DNA from: Aeromicrobium phragmitis
GTDB lineage: Bacteria; Actinomycetota; Actinomycetes; Propionibacteriales; Nocardioidaceae
Assembly: GCF_003674095.1 (NCBI RefSeq)
Contig: NZ_RDBF01000002.1
Span: 62,001-126,000, forward strand
Direction of reading: 5' to 3'
DNA length: 64,000 nucleotides
Positions 52,243 through 60,335 of the stretch are shown piece by piece. Position 1 is the first letter of the stretch, and every line of letters begins with the position of its first letter. Position numbers and translations under genes: made by a program. Below the pieces are notes generated by a model, which had not been told where the DNA came from, did no database searches, and was given only the letters and a program-made list of their open reading frames with translations.

Positions 52243-52767
52243 ATGGCCGCTCCGGCATTCGTCGAGAAGCTGCAAGAGCAGATCGGGCACGAGTTCGCCG
52301 CCCACCAGCAGTACGTCGCGATCGCCACGTACTACGACGCGCTGACGATGCCGCAGATGGCAGCGCTGTTCTACGCGCAGGCGATCGAGGAACGCGACCA
52401 CGCGATGATGATGGTGCAGTACCTGCTGGACGCCGACGAGCAGGTCGTCATCCCCGCGCTCGAAGCGCCGATCATGGGCTTCGCCGACGTCGTCGCGCCC
52501 GTGCAGCTCGCGCTGGATCAGGAGAAGCGCGTCACCGCGCAGATCAACGAGCTCACCCGCATCGCCCGCGAGTCGTCGGACTTCGCGTCCGACCAATTCA
52601 TGCAGTGGTTCATCAAGGAGCAGGTCGAGGAGGTCGCCAAGATGAGCGATCTGCTGGCCGTCGTGACGCGCTCGAAGGACGACCTCGAGCGGATCGAGGA
52701 CTGGGTCGCCCGCGAGGAGACCGGCGAGGAGTCCGACCCGACCGCCCCACCCATCGCCGGCGCCTGA
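52243..52767 (+). CDS. Ferritin
   Basis: A 174-aa four-helix-bundle ferritin storing iron in 24-mers. Ferroxidase residues are visible: Glu in GHEFAAHQQY (helix A), the ExxH of AIEERDHAM (helix B), and Glu/Gln in the QVEEVAK segment of helix D. Length and motifs match the non-haem ferritin BfrB/FtnA group rather than bacterioferritin (no haem Met signature). ATG 52243 has AGGAG upstream. The 9-bp inverted repeat upstream is a likely control site. Confidence 0.92.
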   Translation: MAAPAFVEKLQEQIGHEFAAHQQYVAIATYYDALTMPQMAALFYAQAIEERDHAMMMVQYLLDADEQVVIPALEAPIMGFADVVAPVQLALDQEKRVTAQINELTRIARESSDFASDQFMQWFIKEQVEEVAKMSDLLAVVTRSKDDLERIEDWVAREETGEESDPTAPPIAGA

Positions 52768-52769
52768 GT

Positions 52770-52838
52770 ACCCGTTGAGTGTGACGTTTCGCAGGTGAAA
52801 CGCCCGCTTTTGCTGCCATAACGTCACACTCAGCGGGT
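52770..52838. repeat. Long-armed inverted repeat element (19-bp arms, 31-bp loop)
   Basis: ACCCGTTGAGTGTGACGTT (52770-52788) and AACGTCACACTCAGCGGGT (52820-52838) pair over 19 bp with a single G-T position. A short inner hairpin (GTTTCGCAGGTGAAAC) lies at the left of the loop. It sits between convergent ferritin and nucS genes and could act as a terminator, but the long arms also resemble a mobile or dispersed palindromic element. Confidence 0.75.
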
Positions 52839-52846
52839 GCGTGGCC

Positions 52847-53524
52847 TCAGAACAGGCGCAGGCTCGGGTCGTCGATGCCGCGGAGTTCGTCGTAGTCGAC
52901 GACGACACAGGTGATGCCCCGGTCCTCGGCCAGCACGCGGGCCTGCGGCTTGATCTCCTGCGCGGCGAAGATGCCGCGCACCGGCCGGAGCGCGGGATCG
53001 CGGTTCATGAGCTCGAGATAGCGCGTCAGCTGCTCGACGCCGTCGATCTCGCCTCGGCGCTTGATCTCGACGGCCACCGAGGCGCCGGCGGCGTCGCGGC
53101 ACAGCAGGTCGACCGGGCCGATGGCCGTCATGAACTCGCGGCGGACGAGGCTCATGCCCTCGCCCAGCGCGGCGGTGTGTTCGGCGAGCAACTCCTGCAG
53201 GTGCTTCTCCACGCCGTCCTTCTGCAAACCCGGATCCACGCCGAGATCGTGTGAGGAGTCATGCAGCATCTCCTCGATCCGGATGCGCAGCGTGTCGTCG
53301 GACTTGGTCGCTGAGACCGTCCATTCGATGACACCGTCGTCGGCGACGCCCTCCTGGAGGCGGCACGGCGGGCTCATCCAGTTGAGCGGCTTGTAGGAGC
53401 CCCCGTCCGAATGCACGAGCACCGAGCCGTCCGCCTTGACCATGATGAGCCGAGTGGCGAGTGGCAGGTGGGCGGTGAGCCGACCGGCGTAGTCGACCTG
53501 GCAGCGGGCGATGACGACCCTCAA
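52847..53524 (-). CDS. nucS: Mismatch-specific endonuclease NucS/EndoMS
   Basis: A 225-aa nuclease that cuts both strands at G-T, G-G and T-T mismatches and replaces MutS/MutL repair in actinobacteria. It has an N-terminal DNA-binding/dimerisation domain (about 1-115) and a RecB-like nuclease domain with [26 protein letters not shown] and QLTRYLEL motifs (catalytic Asp, Glu, Lys). The C-terminal SLRLF fits a beta-clamp binding motif. The start is TTG 53524 with GGGGAGA upstream. Confidence 0.95.
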   Translation of the reverse strand: MRVVIARCQVDYAGRLTAHLPLATRLIMVKADGSVLVHSDGGSYKPLNWMSPPCRLQEGVADDGVIEWTVSATKSDDTLRIRIEEMLHDSSHDLGVDPGLQKDGVEKHLQELLAEHTAALGEGMSLVRREFMTAIGPVDLLCRDAAGASVAVEIKRRGEIDGVEQLTRYLELMNRDPALRPVRGIFAAQEIKPQARVLAEDRGITCVVVDYDELRGIDDPSLRLF

Positions 53525-53559
53525 CGCGAGTCTCCCCTTCGGGTAGGTGTGGCGTGGGC

Positions 53560-53583
53560 TACGCTTTGCTACTAGCCGGTAAC
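53560..53583 (+). promoter_or_regulatory. 3-hydroxyacyl-CoA dehydrogenase promoter with GTTACC/GGTAAC-type site
   Basis: A -10 box TACGCT (53560-53565) is followed by GCTACT-AGCC-GGTAAC (53568-53583). The right half-site is identical to that at the ethylmalonyl-CoA mutase promoter; the left matches 4 of 6. A separate 13-bp palindrome, GCCGGTAACCGGC, overlaps it. Confidence 0.5.
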
Positions 53584-53619
53584 CGGCTCGTGCAAGGACG
53601 TCCCGAAGGAGACTATGGC

Positions 53620-54810
53620 ATGCAGGACATCGTGGACCGCATCGTGGCCGACGACCGCGACGGTCAGATCGCCCGGACGCTGCTCTACCCCTACCTCAAC
53701 CACGCCGCAACGATGTTCGGCAGCGGCTACGCGACGGCCGCCGACATCGACGCGGGCATGAAGTTCGGTTGCGGCTATCCGGTGGGCCCGTTGACGCTGA
53801 TCGACGCCCTCGGCGCCGGGACCGTGGTGAAGGGGCTGCGAGAGCTTCACCAGCGCACCGGCGACCCGCTGCACGAGCCGGCTCCGGTGCTGGTCGAGCA
53901 CGCCGCGGGTGAGGGCTCCTTCTCCGAGGGTCCCGACGCCGCCGCGGAGGCACCTCAGGTGCGCCGGCCCGTCGCGAAGGTCGGCGTCGTCGGCACCGGC
54001 ACCATGGCTTCGGGCATCGTCGAGGTGTTCGCCAAGTCCGGCTACGACGTCGTGTTCGTCGGCCGCGGTGAGCAGAAGGTGCAGGGTGTCCTGGACCGCA
54101 TCGCCAAGAGCCTCGACAAGGCCGTCGCGCGCGGCAAGCTCGACGAGGACGGGAAGGCCGCGGTGCTCGCCCGACTCACCGGTGCCACCGAGCGCGAGGC
54201 GCTCGGCGACGTCGACCTCGTCGTCGAGGCGATCGCCGAGGACCTCGACATCAAACTCCAGCTCTTCACCGACCTCGACCGGATCTGCAAGCCGGGCGCC
54301 ATCCTCGCCACGACGACGTCATCGCTCTCCATCGCCCAGTGCGCGGAGGTCACGAGCCGTCCCGCCGACGTCATCGGCATGCACTTCTTCAACCCGGCCC
54401 CCGTGATGAAGCTCGTCGAGGTCGTCACCACCGAGCAGACGGCCGACGACGTCGACGAGACCGTGCGTGCCCTGTGCATCGCGACCGGCAAGCACCCGGT
54501 GTCCTGCGGCGACCGGGCCGGTTTCATCGTCAACGCGCTGCTGTTCCCGTACCTCAATGACGCCGTCCGCCTGCACGAGGCCGAGGGCACGTCGCTGGAG
54601 GAGATCGACGATGCGATGAAGGCGACCGGGCTGCCGATGGGGCCGTTCGAACTGCTCGACGTCGTGGGCAACGACGTGTCGCTCGCGATCCAGCAGACCC
54701 TCGTGGGCGCCTTCGGCCACGACGGCTGGACCCCGGCTCCGACGCTGGAGAAGCTCGTGGCCGACGGCAAGCTCGGCCGTAAGACCAAGGAGGGCTTCCA
54801 CCGCTACTGA
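53620..54810 (+). CDS. 3-hydroxyacyl-CoA dehydrogenase with an extra N-terminal 3HCDH domain
   Basis: A 396-aa protein. Residues about 1-75 are a complete-looking 3HCDH C-terminal-type domain ([37 protein letters not shown]). An Ala/Glu linker follows, then the NAD-binding Rossmann domain ([13 protein letters not shown], about 123-135) with catalytic His in [15 protein letters not shown], and the usual C-terminal domain. The family oxidises or forms 3-hydroxybutyryl-CoA, here probably for the ethylmalonyl-CoA pathway. The fused extra domain replaces the one a homodimer would normally share. GAAGGAG 8 nt before ATG 53620. Confidence 0.87.
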   Translation: MQDIVDRIVADDRDGQIARTLLYPYLNHAATMFGSGYATAADIDAGMKFGCGYPVGPLTLIDALGAGTVVKGLRELHQRTGDPLHEPAPVLVEHAAGEGSFSEGPDAAAEAPQVRRPVAKVGVVGTGTMASGIVEVFAKSGYDVVFVGRGEQKVQGVLDRIAKSLDKAVARGKLDEDGKAAVLARLTGATEREALGDVDLVVEAIAEDLDIKLQLFTDLDRICKPGAILATTTSSLSIAQCAEVTSRPADVIGMHFFNPAPVMKLVEVVTTEQTADDVDETVRALCIATGKHPVSCGDRAGFIVNALLFPYLNDAVRLHEAEGTSLEEIDDAMKATGLPMGPFELLDVVGNDVSLAIQQTLVGAFGHDGWTPAPTLEKLVADGKLGRKTKEGFHRY

Positions 54811-54834
54811 GACTCGTCCGCGGGCCCGCGCCCG

Positions 54835-54840
54835 TAGGAT
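54835..54840 (+). promoter_or_regulatory. -10 box of a leaderless promoter
   Basis: TAGGAT followed by 6 nt and ATG 54847. Confidence 0.6.
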
Positions 54841-54846
54841 GGAGCC

Positions 54847-55134
54847 ATGTCTCGACGCAAAGCCGCTGCCGCTCGCGCGCAGCGGCTTTCGCGTCCCCAG
54901 GGCCGGGTGCGACCTCCCGAGGAGCTCGTGGAGAAACGCGACGGACGGTGGTGGGTGCGCTCGTTGACCGGATCGTCCTCGACCAAGCCCTACACCTGTC
55001 CGGGCTGCCTGCGGCCCATCCCGCCGGCCACGCCGCACGTCGTCGCGTGGCCGGAACTCAAGTCGTTGCTCAGTGACGACGCGATCAACGAACGCCGGCA
55101 CTGGCACACCGCCTGCTGGCGACGAAAGGTGTGA
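54847..55134 (+). CDS. Small zinc-ribbon-like protein, conserved actinobacterial family
   Basis: A 95-aa basic protein with a central YTCPGCLRPIPPATPHVVAWPE and a C-terminal RRHWHTACWRR. Together these give a Cys-x2-Cys plus His-x3-Cys set that should bind zinc. Members are often labelled ATP/GTP-binding protein without evidence. Function unknown; a nucleic-acid role is plausible from the charge. It starts with a leaderless ATG and ends 1 nt before the hydrolase GTG, so the two are co-expressed. Confidence 0.8.
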   Translation: MSRRKAAAARAQRLSRPQGRVRPPEELVEKRDGRWWVRSLTGSSSTKPYTCPGCLRPIPPATPHVVAWPELKSLLSDDAINERRHWHTACWRRKV

Positions 55135-55135
55135 C

Positions 55136-55918
55136 GTGGCCGAGAAGATCCGCGGCAACTCCGTGCTGCCCGCCCGGCGCGAGCCGATCGAGTTGCACAC
55201 CGCTGACGGGCTGACGCTCGTCGGCGAGCTGGCGCTGCCCGAGGACCGGCCGCCCGTCGCGACGATGGTCTGCCTCCACCCGTTGCCCACGCATGGCGGC
55301 ATGATGGACAGCCACGTCTTCCGCAAAGCGTCGTACCGTCTCCCCGCGCTGGCCGGGATCGCGGTGCTTCGCTTCAACACCCGCGGCACCGAGAGCGTCC
55401 AGGGCAAGAGCGACGGCGAGTTCGATCGAGCGGTGGGGGAGAAGTGGGACGTCGCCGCGGCTCTCGAATACGCCGAGTTCCACGACTTGCCCAACATTTG
55501 GCTCGTCGGATGGTCGTTCGGTACCGATCTGACGTTGATGTACGGGCTCGACCCGGCCGTCCGCGGTGCCGTGCTGCTGTCGCCACCGCTGCGGTACAGC
55601 GAGCCCGAGCACCTGGCGGCGTGGGCGGAGTCGGGTAAGCCGCTCGCCGCCATCGTCCCCGAGCACGACGACTATCTGCAGCCGCCGGAGGCGCGTGAGC
55701 GGTTCGCTGCCGTGCCGCAGGCCGAGGTGGTCGCGGTCGAGGGTGGTAAGCACCTGTGGGTCGGTGACACCGAGCGCGTCCTCGACGAGATCGTGGCCCG
55801 GTTGGCCCCCGACGTGGCGGTACCGCTGCCCGAGACCTGGGACGGCCCGATCGAACAGGCCGACTCTTCAGCCTACGCCGACCGCACCACCGCGGTCTTC
55901 AAGGACGTCCCGCGCTGA
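55136..55918 (+). CDS. Alpha/beta hydrolase
   Basis: A 260-aa hydrolase. The nucleophile elbow is GWSFGT (about residues 127-132), the oxyanion region is CLHPLPTHGG, the acid Asp lies in EHDD, and the His in GGKHLW. This GMMDSHVF/RGTES layout resembles the YpfH/dienelactone-hydrolase-like group that includes CocE-like and acyl-peptide esterases. Substrate unknown. GTG 55136 follows the zinc-ribbon gene directly. Confidence 0.87.
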   Translation: MAEKIRGNSVLPARREPIELHTADGLTLVGELALPEDRPPVATMVCLHPLPTHGGMMDSHVFRKASYRLPALAGIAVLRFNTRGTESVQGKSDGEFDRAVGEKWDVAAALEYAEFHDLPNIWLVGWSFGTDLTLMYGLDPAVRGAVLLSPPLRYSEPEHLAAWAESGKPLAAIVPEHDDYLQPPEARERFAAVPQAEVVAVEGGKHLWVGDTERVLDEIVARLAPDVAVPLPETWDGPIEQADSSAYADRTTAVFKDVPR

Positions 55919-55932
55919 CGCCCTGAACGCGT

Positions 55933-55964
55933 CAGGGCCCGGTCCCTGACGGAACCGGGCCCTG
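55933..55964. terminator. Terminator between convergent hydrolase and ccr genes
   Basis: CAGGGCCCGGT (55933-55943) pairs with ACCGGGCCCTG (55954-55964) over a 10-nt loop; usable in both directions. Confidence 0.85.
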
Positions 55965-55976
55965 CGGGTGACCGAA

Positions 55977-57314
55977 TCAGACGCCGCGGAAGCGGTTGAT
56001 CGCGTCGAGGTGCTTGGCGCGCTTCTCCTGATCGCGCACGCCCAGCCCTTCCTCGGGGGCGAGCGTCAGTACGCCGACCTTGCCCTGGTGCTTGTTGTGA
56101 TGCACGTCGAGGGCTGCCTGACCCGTCTCGGCCAGCGGGTAGACCTTCGAGACGGTCGGGTGGATGAGGCCCTTGTCGATGAGGCGGTTGGCCTCGTAGG
56201 CCTCACGGTAGTTCGCGAAGTGCGAGCTCTTGATCTGCTTGAGGTTCATCCACAGGTAGCGGTTGTCGTACTCGTGCATGTAGCCCGAGGTCGACGCGCA
56301 CGTGATGATCGTGCCGCCCTTGCGTGCGACGTACACCGAGGCGCCGAACGTCTCGCGGCCCGGGTGCTCGAAGACGATGTCCGGGTCCTCGCCGCCGGTG
56401 AGCTCGCGGATCTTCTTGCCGAACCGCTTCCACTCGCTCGGGTCCTGCGTGCGCTCGTCCTTCCAGAACTTGTAACCCTCGGCCGACCGGTCGATGACGA
56501 GCTCGGCGCCCATCGAGCGGACGATGTCGGCCTTCTCGGGGCTCGACACGACGCAGACCGGGATCGCGCCGCCGTTGAGGGCCATCTGGGTCGCGTACGA
56601 GCCGAGGCCGCCCGAGGCGCCCCAGACCAGTACGACGTCACCCTGCTTCATGTTGGCGCCGTTGCGGCTCACGAGCTGGCGGTACGCGGTCGAGTTGACC
56701 AGGCCCGGGCTCGCGGCCTCCTCCCACGACAGGTGCGCCGGCTTGGGCATGAGCTGGTTCGTCTTGACGATCGCCAGCTCGGCCAGTCCGCCGAAGTTCG
56801 TCTCGAAGCCCCAGATGCGCTGCTCGGGGTCCATCATCGTGTCGTCGTGGCCGTCGGGGCTCTCCAACTCGACCGACAGACAGTGCGCGACCACCTCGGC
56901 GCCCGGCTTCCACGCGTTCACGCCCGGGCCAGTGCGCAAGACCACGCCGGCGAGGTCGGAGCCCACGACGTGGTACGGCAGGTCGTGGCGCTTGGTGTAC
57001 TCGGACAGCCGCCCGTACCGCTCCAGGAAGCGGAACGTCGAGACGGGCTCGAAGATCGAGGTCCACACGGTGTTGTAGTTGATGGCACTGGCCATCACGG
57101 CGACGAGAGCCTCTCCGGGTGCCAGCTCCGGCACGGGTACCTCGTCGAGGTGCAGGCTCTTGCGCGGGTCCTTCTCCTTGGTGGCGATGCCCTCGAACAT
57201 CGTCTCGTCCTCTTTGTGGACCGTGATCGCACGATAGGACTCGGGAATGTCGATGGCGGCGAACTCCTCCGAGGAGGTGTCGCCGGCCATGATGGCGTCG
57301 AGAATGTTCTGCAC
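55977..57314 (-). CDS. ccr: Crotonyl-CoA carboxylase/reductase
   Basis: A 445-aa medium-chain dehydrogenase/reductase that reductively carboxylates crotonyl-CoA to (2S)-ethylmalonyl-CoA with NADPH, the key step of the ethylmalonyl-CoA pathway. Visible: INYNTVWTSIFEPVSTF, the CO2-pocket segment WGFETNFGGLAE with adjacent Phe-Glu, the nucleotide loop WGASGGLGSYA (about 223-233), and a C-terminal NRLIDKGLIHPTVSKVYPL. Length and motifs are those of true Ccr enzymes, not acrylyl-CoA reductase. GTG start with GGAGG 7 nt upstream. Confidence 0.95.
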   Translation of the reverse strand: MQNILDAIMAGDTSSEEFAAIDIPESYRAITVHKEDETMFEGIATKEKDPRKSLHLDEVPVPELAPGEALVAVMASAINYNTVWTSIFEPVSTFRFLERYGRLSEYTKRHDLPYHVVGSDLAGVVLRTGPGVNAWKPGAEVVAHCLSVELESPDGHDDTMMDPEQRIWGFETNFGGLAELAIVKTNQLMPKPAHLSWEEAASPGLVNSTAYRQLVSRNGANMKQGDVVLVWGASGGLGSYATQMALNGGAIPVCVVSSPEKADIVRSMGAELVIDRSAEGYKFWKDERTQDPSEWKRFGKKIRELTGGEDPDIVFEHPGRETFGASVYVARKGGTIITCASTSGYMHEYDNRYLWMNLKQIKSSHFANYREAYEANRLIDKGLIHPTVSKVYPLAETGQAALDVHHNKHQGKVGVLTLAPEEGLGVRDQEKRAKHLDAINRFRGV

Positions 57315-57346
57315 GGGATGTCCTCCGGTGTCGGGGTGTTGCCGTG

Positions 57347-57364
57347 ATGTTACCGACGGGAAAC
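57347..57364 (-). promoter_or_regulatory. ccr promoter with GTTTCC-N4-GGTAAC site
   Basis: Read toward ccr: GTTTCC, CGTC, GGTAAC (57349-57364), whose right half runs into the -10 box TAACAT (57347-57352). Five of six arm positions are complementary. Same half-site and spacing as at the mutase promoter. Confidence 0.55.
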
Positions 57365-57411
57365 TTGGTCCGCCACGCTCCGGCGTGTGACGCAGGTCTC
57401 CTGTCGCTGGC

Positions 57412-57861
57412 TCAGTGGGCGTCGGCGGCCGGTTGGACCAGCTCGACGAGGACGCCGCCGGCGTCCTTGGGGTGCACGAAGTTGACGCGGCTGTCGGAGG
57501 TGCCGCGCTTGGGGGCGTCGTACAGCAGGCGTACGCCGCGATCGCGCAAGGTCGCCGAGACGGCGTCGATGTCGCTCACCCGATAGGCGAGTTGCTGGAT
57601 GCCGGGACCGTTGCGATCGAGGAATTTCGCGATCGTGGAGCTGTCGTCGAGGGGGGCGAGCAGCTGGATGCACGAGCCGGAGTCGCCGACCGCGAGCATC
57701 GCCTCGCGCACGCCCTGCTCCTCGTTGACCTCCTCGTGGATCGACTGCAGGCCGAAGACGCGGGCGTAGAACTCGAGGGCGTCGTCGAGGTCGGGCACCG
57801 CGATGCCGACGTGATCGATGGCCACGAGCAGGTGGCCGGGGACGAGTTGTTCGCTGGACAT
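57412..57861 (-). CDS. mce: Methylmalonyl/ethylmalonyl-CoA epimerase
   Basis: A 149-aa VOC-fold enzyme that interconverts the 2S and 2R forms of methylmalonyl-CoA and ethylmalonyl-CoA. It opens with AIDHVGIAVPDLDDALEFY (metal His), has IQQLAYRVSDIDA (second His region replaced by Gln in this frame) and ends with KDAGGVLVELVQ (metal Glu). Length is normal. It links Ccr to the mutase. A leaderless TACGCT box stands 6 nt before ATG 57861. It is divergent from the thiolase gene. Confidence 0.9.
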   Translation of the reverse strand: MSSEQLVPGHLLVAIDHVGIAVPDLDDALEFYARVFGLQSIHEEVNEEQGVREAMLAVGDSGSCIQLLAPLDDSSTIAKFLDRNGPGIQQLAYRVSDIDAVSATLRDRGVRLLYDAPKRGTSDSRVNFVHPKDAGGVLVELVQPAADAH

Positions 57862-57867
57862 GGTCGC

Positions 57868-57873
57868 AGCGTA
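57868..57873 (-). promoter_or_regulatory. -10 box of a leaderless promoter (epimerase)
   Basis: TACGCT on the minus strand, 6 nt before ATG 57861. Confidence 0.6.
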
Positions 57874-57926
57874 GTGCCACGTCGACGGGCCGTCCTGTGA
57901 CCCCTGCCACACGGGTACCCGCGAAT

Positions 57927-57944
57927 GTTAACCGCGAGTAAAGT
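57927..57944 (+). promoter_or_regulatory. Thiolase-meaB promoter with GTTAAC-N4-AGTAAA site
   Basis: GTTAAC, CGCG, AGTAAA (57927-57942) has the same TTA-N8-TAA core as the mutase site; the right part overlaps a TAAAGT -10 box (57939-57944). A GAAGGAG ribosome site follows at 57960-57966. Confidence 0.5.
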
Positions 57945-57974
57945 GACCCCAACGTCACGCGAAGGAGTTCTCCC

Positions 57975-59165
57975 ATGACCCAGTCCGTCATCGTCGCCGG
58001 TGCGCGCACCCCGATCGGACGTCTGCTCGGCGGCCTCAAGTCCCTGTCCGGTTCCGATCTCGGCGGCATCGCCATCAAGGGCGCCCTGGAAAAGGCCGGC
58101 GTTTCCGGTGACCAGGTCGACTACGTGATCATGGGCCAGGTACTCGGCGCCGGTGCCGGTCAGGTTCCGGCTCGCCAGGCGGCCCACAAGGGCGGCATTC
58201 CGCTCGACGTGCCGGCAGTCACCATCAACAAGGTGTGCCTCTCGGGCATCAGCGCGATCGCGATGGCCGATCAGCTCATTCGCGCGGGCGAGTACGACAT
58301 CGTCGTCGCGGGTGGTCAGGAGTCGATGACCCAGGCTCCGCATCTGCTCACCGGCTCGCGCGAGGGCTACAAGTACGGCAAGACCACGATGCTCGACCAC
58401 ATGGAGTACGACGGTCTGTGGGACTCGCTCACCGACCAGGCCATGGGTGCGCTCACCGAGCAGCGCAACGGGGAGGTCGACCGCCTCAGCCGCGAGGAGC
58501 AGGACGCCTTCGGCGCCCGCTCGCACCAGCTCGCTGCCGAAGCGCAGAAGAACGGCGTCTTCGACGACGAGATCGTGCCGGTCGAGATCCCGCAGCGCAA
58601 GGGCGACCCGGTCGTGGTCGCGGCCGACGAGGGCGTGCGTGCCGACACCACCGCCGAGTCGCTCGGCAAGCTGCGTCCCGCCTTCTCCAAGGAGGGCACC
58701 ATCACGGCCGGCACGGCCAGCCAGATCTCCGACGGCGCGTGCGCGGTCGTGGTGATGAGCAAGGCCAAGGCCGAGGAGCTCGGGCTGACCTGGATCGCCG
58801 AGATCGGTGCGCACGGTGTCGTCTCGGGCCCCGACTCGACGCTGCAGGAGCAGCCGGCCAACGCGATCGCCAAGGCGCTGGAGAAGGAGGGGCTGTCGGC
58901 GAACGACCTCGATCTCGTGGAGATCAACGAGGCGTTCGCAGCGGTCGGTATCGCCTCGGCGAACAAGCTCGGCATCTCGACCGACATCGTCAACGTCAAC
59001 GGCGGCGCCATCGCCCTCGGTCATCCGATCGGTATGAGCGGCGCACGCGTCGTGCTGCATCTGGCCAATGAGCTGGGCCGCCGCGGTGGCGGGGTCGGCG
59101 CTGCCGCCCTGTGCGGTGGCGGCGGCCAGGGTGACGCGCTGATCGTCCGCGTCCCGAAGAACTGA
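57975..59165 (+). CDS. Acetyl-CoA C-acetyltransferase (thiolase)
   Basis: A 396-aa biosynthetic-type thiolase condensing two acetyl-CoA to acetoacetyl-CoA, the entry step of the ethylmalonyl-CoA pathway. Active-site Cys is in NKVCLSG (about 88). The [15 protein letters not shown] and final CGGGGQG (second Cys) motifs are intact. It is followed immediately by meaB and preceded by a strong GAAGGAG ribosome site. A degradative role in beta-oxidation is possible, but the context favours biosynthesis. Confidence 0.95.
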   Translation: MTQSVIVAGARTPIGRLLGGLKSLSGSDLGGIAIKGALEKAGVSGDQVDYVIMGQVLGAGAGQVPARQAAHKGGIPLDVPAVTINKVCLSGISAIAMADQLIRAGEYDIVVAGGQESMTQAPHLLTGSREGYKYGKTTMLDHMEYDGLWDSLTDQAMGALTEQRNGEVDRLSREEQDAFGARSHQLAAEAQKNGVFDDEIVPVEIPQRKGDPVVVAADEGVRADTTAESLGKLRPAFSKEGTITAGTASQISDGACAVVVMSKAKAEELGLTWIAEIGAHGVVSGPDSTLQEQPANAIAKALEKEGLSANDLDLVEINEAFAAVGIASANKLGISTDIVNVNGGAIALGHPIGMSGARVVLHLANELGRRGGGVGAAALCGGGGQGDALIVRVPKN

Positions 59166-60125
59166 GTGGGCTCCCGGCCCCACGACGTCACCGACCTGGT
59201 CTCCCGCGCTCGTCGCGGTGAGGCCAGGTCGGTGGCACGTCTGATCTCCCTCGTCGAGGCCGAATCGCCGGTGCTCCGCGAGGTCAGTGCGGCTCTCGCG
59301 CCCCACGCGGGAGGTGCGCACGTGATCGGCCTGACCGGCTCGCCCGGAGTCGGCAAGTCCACCAGCACCTCGGCGCTCGTCGCGGCGCTGCGGCGTCAGG
59401 GGCGCACCGTGGGGGTGCTCGCGGTGGACCCGAGTTCGCCCTTCACCGGAGGCGCCCTGCTCGGCGACCGCATCCGCATGGAGGAGCACGCCACGGATCC
59501 CGGCGTGTACCTGCGCTCGATGGCCAGCCGGGGCCACCTCGGCGGGCTGTCGTGGGCCACACCGCACGCGATCCGGGTCCTGGACGTCGCGGGGTGTGAC
59601 GTCATCCTCGTCGAAACCGTCGGGGTCGGGCAGTCGGAGGTCGAGATCGCCGGCCTGGCCGATACCACGCTCGTCCTCGTCGCGCCGGGCATGGGCGACG
59701 GTATTCAAGCGGCCAAGGCAGGCATCTTGGAGGTCGGCGACGTCTTCTGCATCAACAAGGCCGATCGCGACGGGGCGACGACGACCCGGCGCGAGTTGCG
59801 CACCATGCTCTCGATGACGCACCGGCCCGACGGCGCCTGGACCCCGCCGATCGTCATGACCGTGGCGACCTCCGGCGAGGGGATCGACGCGGTCGTGGAG
59901 TCGATCGACGATCATCGCACGCATCTGCGCGCCAGCGGCGAGTTGCGGCGGCGGCGGCACGCGCGGGCCCGGCGCGAGGTCGAACGCATCGCCCTCGCGG
60001 AGATGAGCCGCCGCTTCGAGGTGGGCAACGAGGACCGTCTCGACCAGCTGGCCGAGGACGTGTTGTCGGGCCGAGCCGACCCGTTCACCGCCGCGGATGC
60101 GCTGCTCGCCGCCACACCCGGCTGA
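59166..60125 (+). CDS. meaB: Methylmalonyl/ethylmalonyl-CoA mutase-associated GTPase MeaB
   Basis: A 319-aa G3E-family GTPase that chaperones B12-dependent acyl-CoA mutases, gating loading and repair of the cofactor. It has Walker A GLTGSPGVGKSTSTS (about 55-68), the DPSSPFTGGALLGDRIRM switch block, ETVGVGQSE, and NKAD for guanine specificity. GTG starts directly after the thiolase stop, so the two are one unit. The mutase it would serve is the one at 50 kb; no methylmalonyl-CoA mutase is in the window. Confidence 0.95.
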   Translation: MGSRPHDVTDLVSRARRGEARSVARLISLVEAESPVLREVSAALAPHAGGAHVIGLTGSPGVGKSTSTSALVAALRRQGRTVGVLAVDPSSPFTGGALLGDRIRMEEHATDPGVYLRSMASRGHLGGLSWATPHAIRVLDVAGCDVILVETVGVGQSEVEIAGLADTTLVLVAPGMGDGIQAAKAGILEVGDVFCINKADRDGATTTRRELRTMLSMTHRPDGAWTPPIVMTVATSGEGIDAVVESIDDHRTHLRASGELRRRRHARARREVERIALAEMSRRFEVGNEDRLDQLAEDVLSGRADPFTAADALLAATPG

Positions 60126-60323
60126 GCTGCGGCGGAGGGCTTCGGATCGGGGCATCGGGAGAACTGCTCCGCGAAATGGTGGCCGAGTGCTACGGCGCGC
60201 GGACCGTCGTGGAGGCGGACTCCGAGCACCTCGAGGAGTCTGCTGATCTGCCCGGGGCCGACTCCCGGCTTCGGCTGTCGCACTCCGTCCCACGACCCCG
60301 CCGCACGCCGCGGGGCGACTTCC

Positions 60324-60329
60324 TACAAT
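60324..60329 (+). promoter_or_regulatory. -10 box of a leaderless promoter
   Basis: TACAAT followed by 6 nt and ATG 60336. The 198 bp between meaB and this box hold no evident gene. Confidence 0.65.
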
Positions 60330-60335
60330 GGGCGC

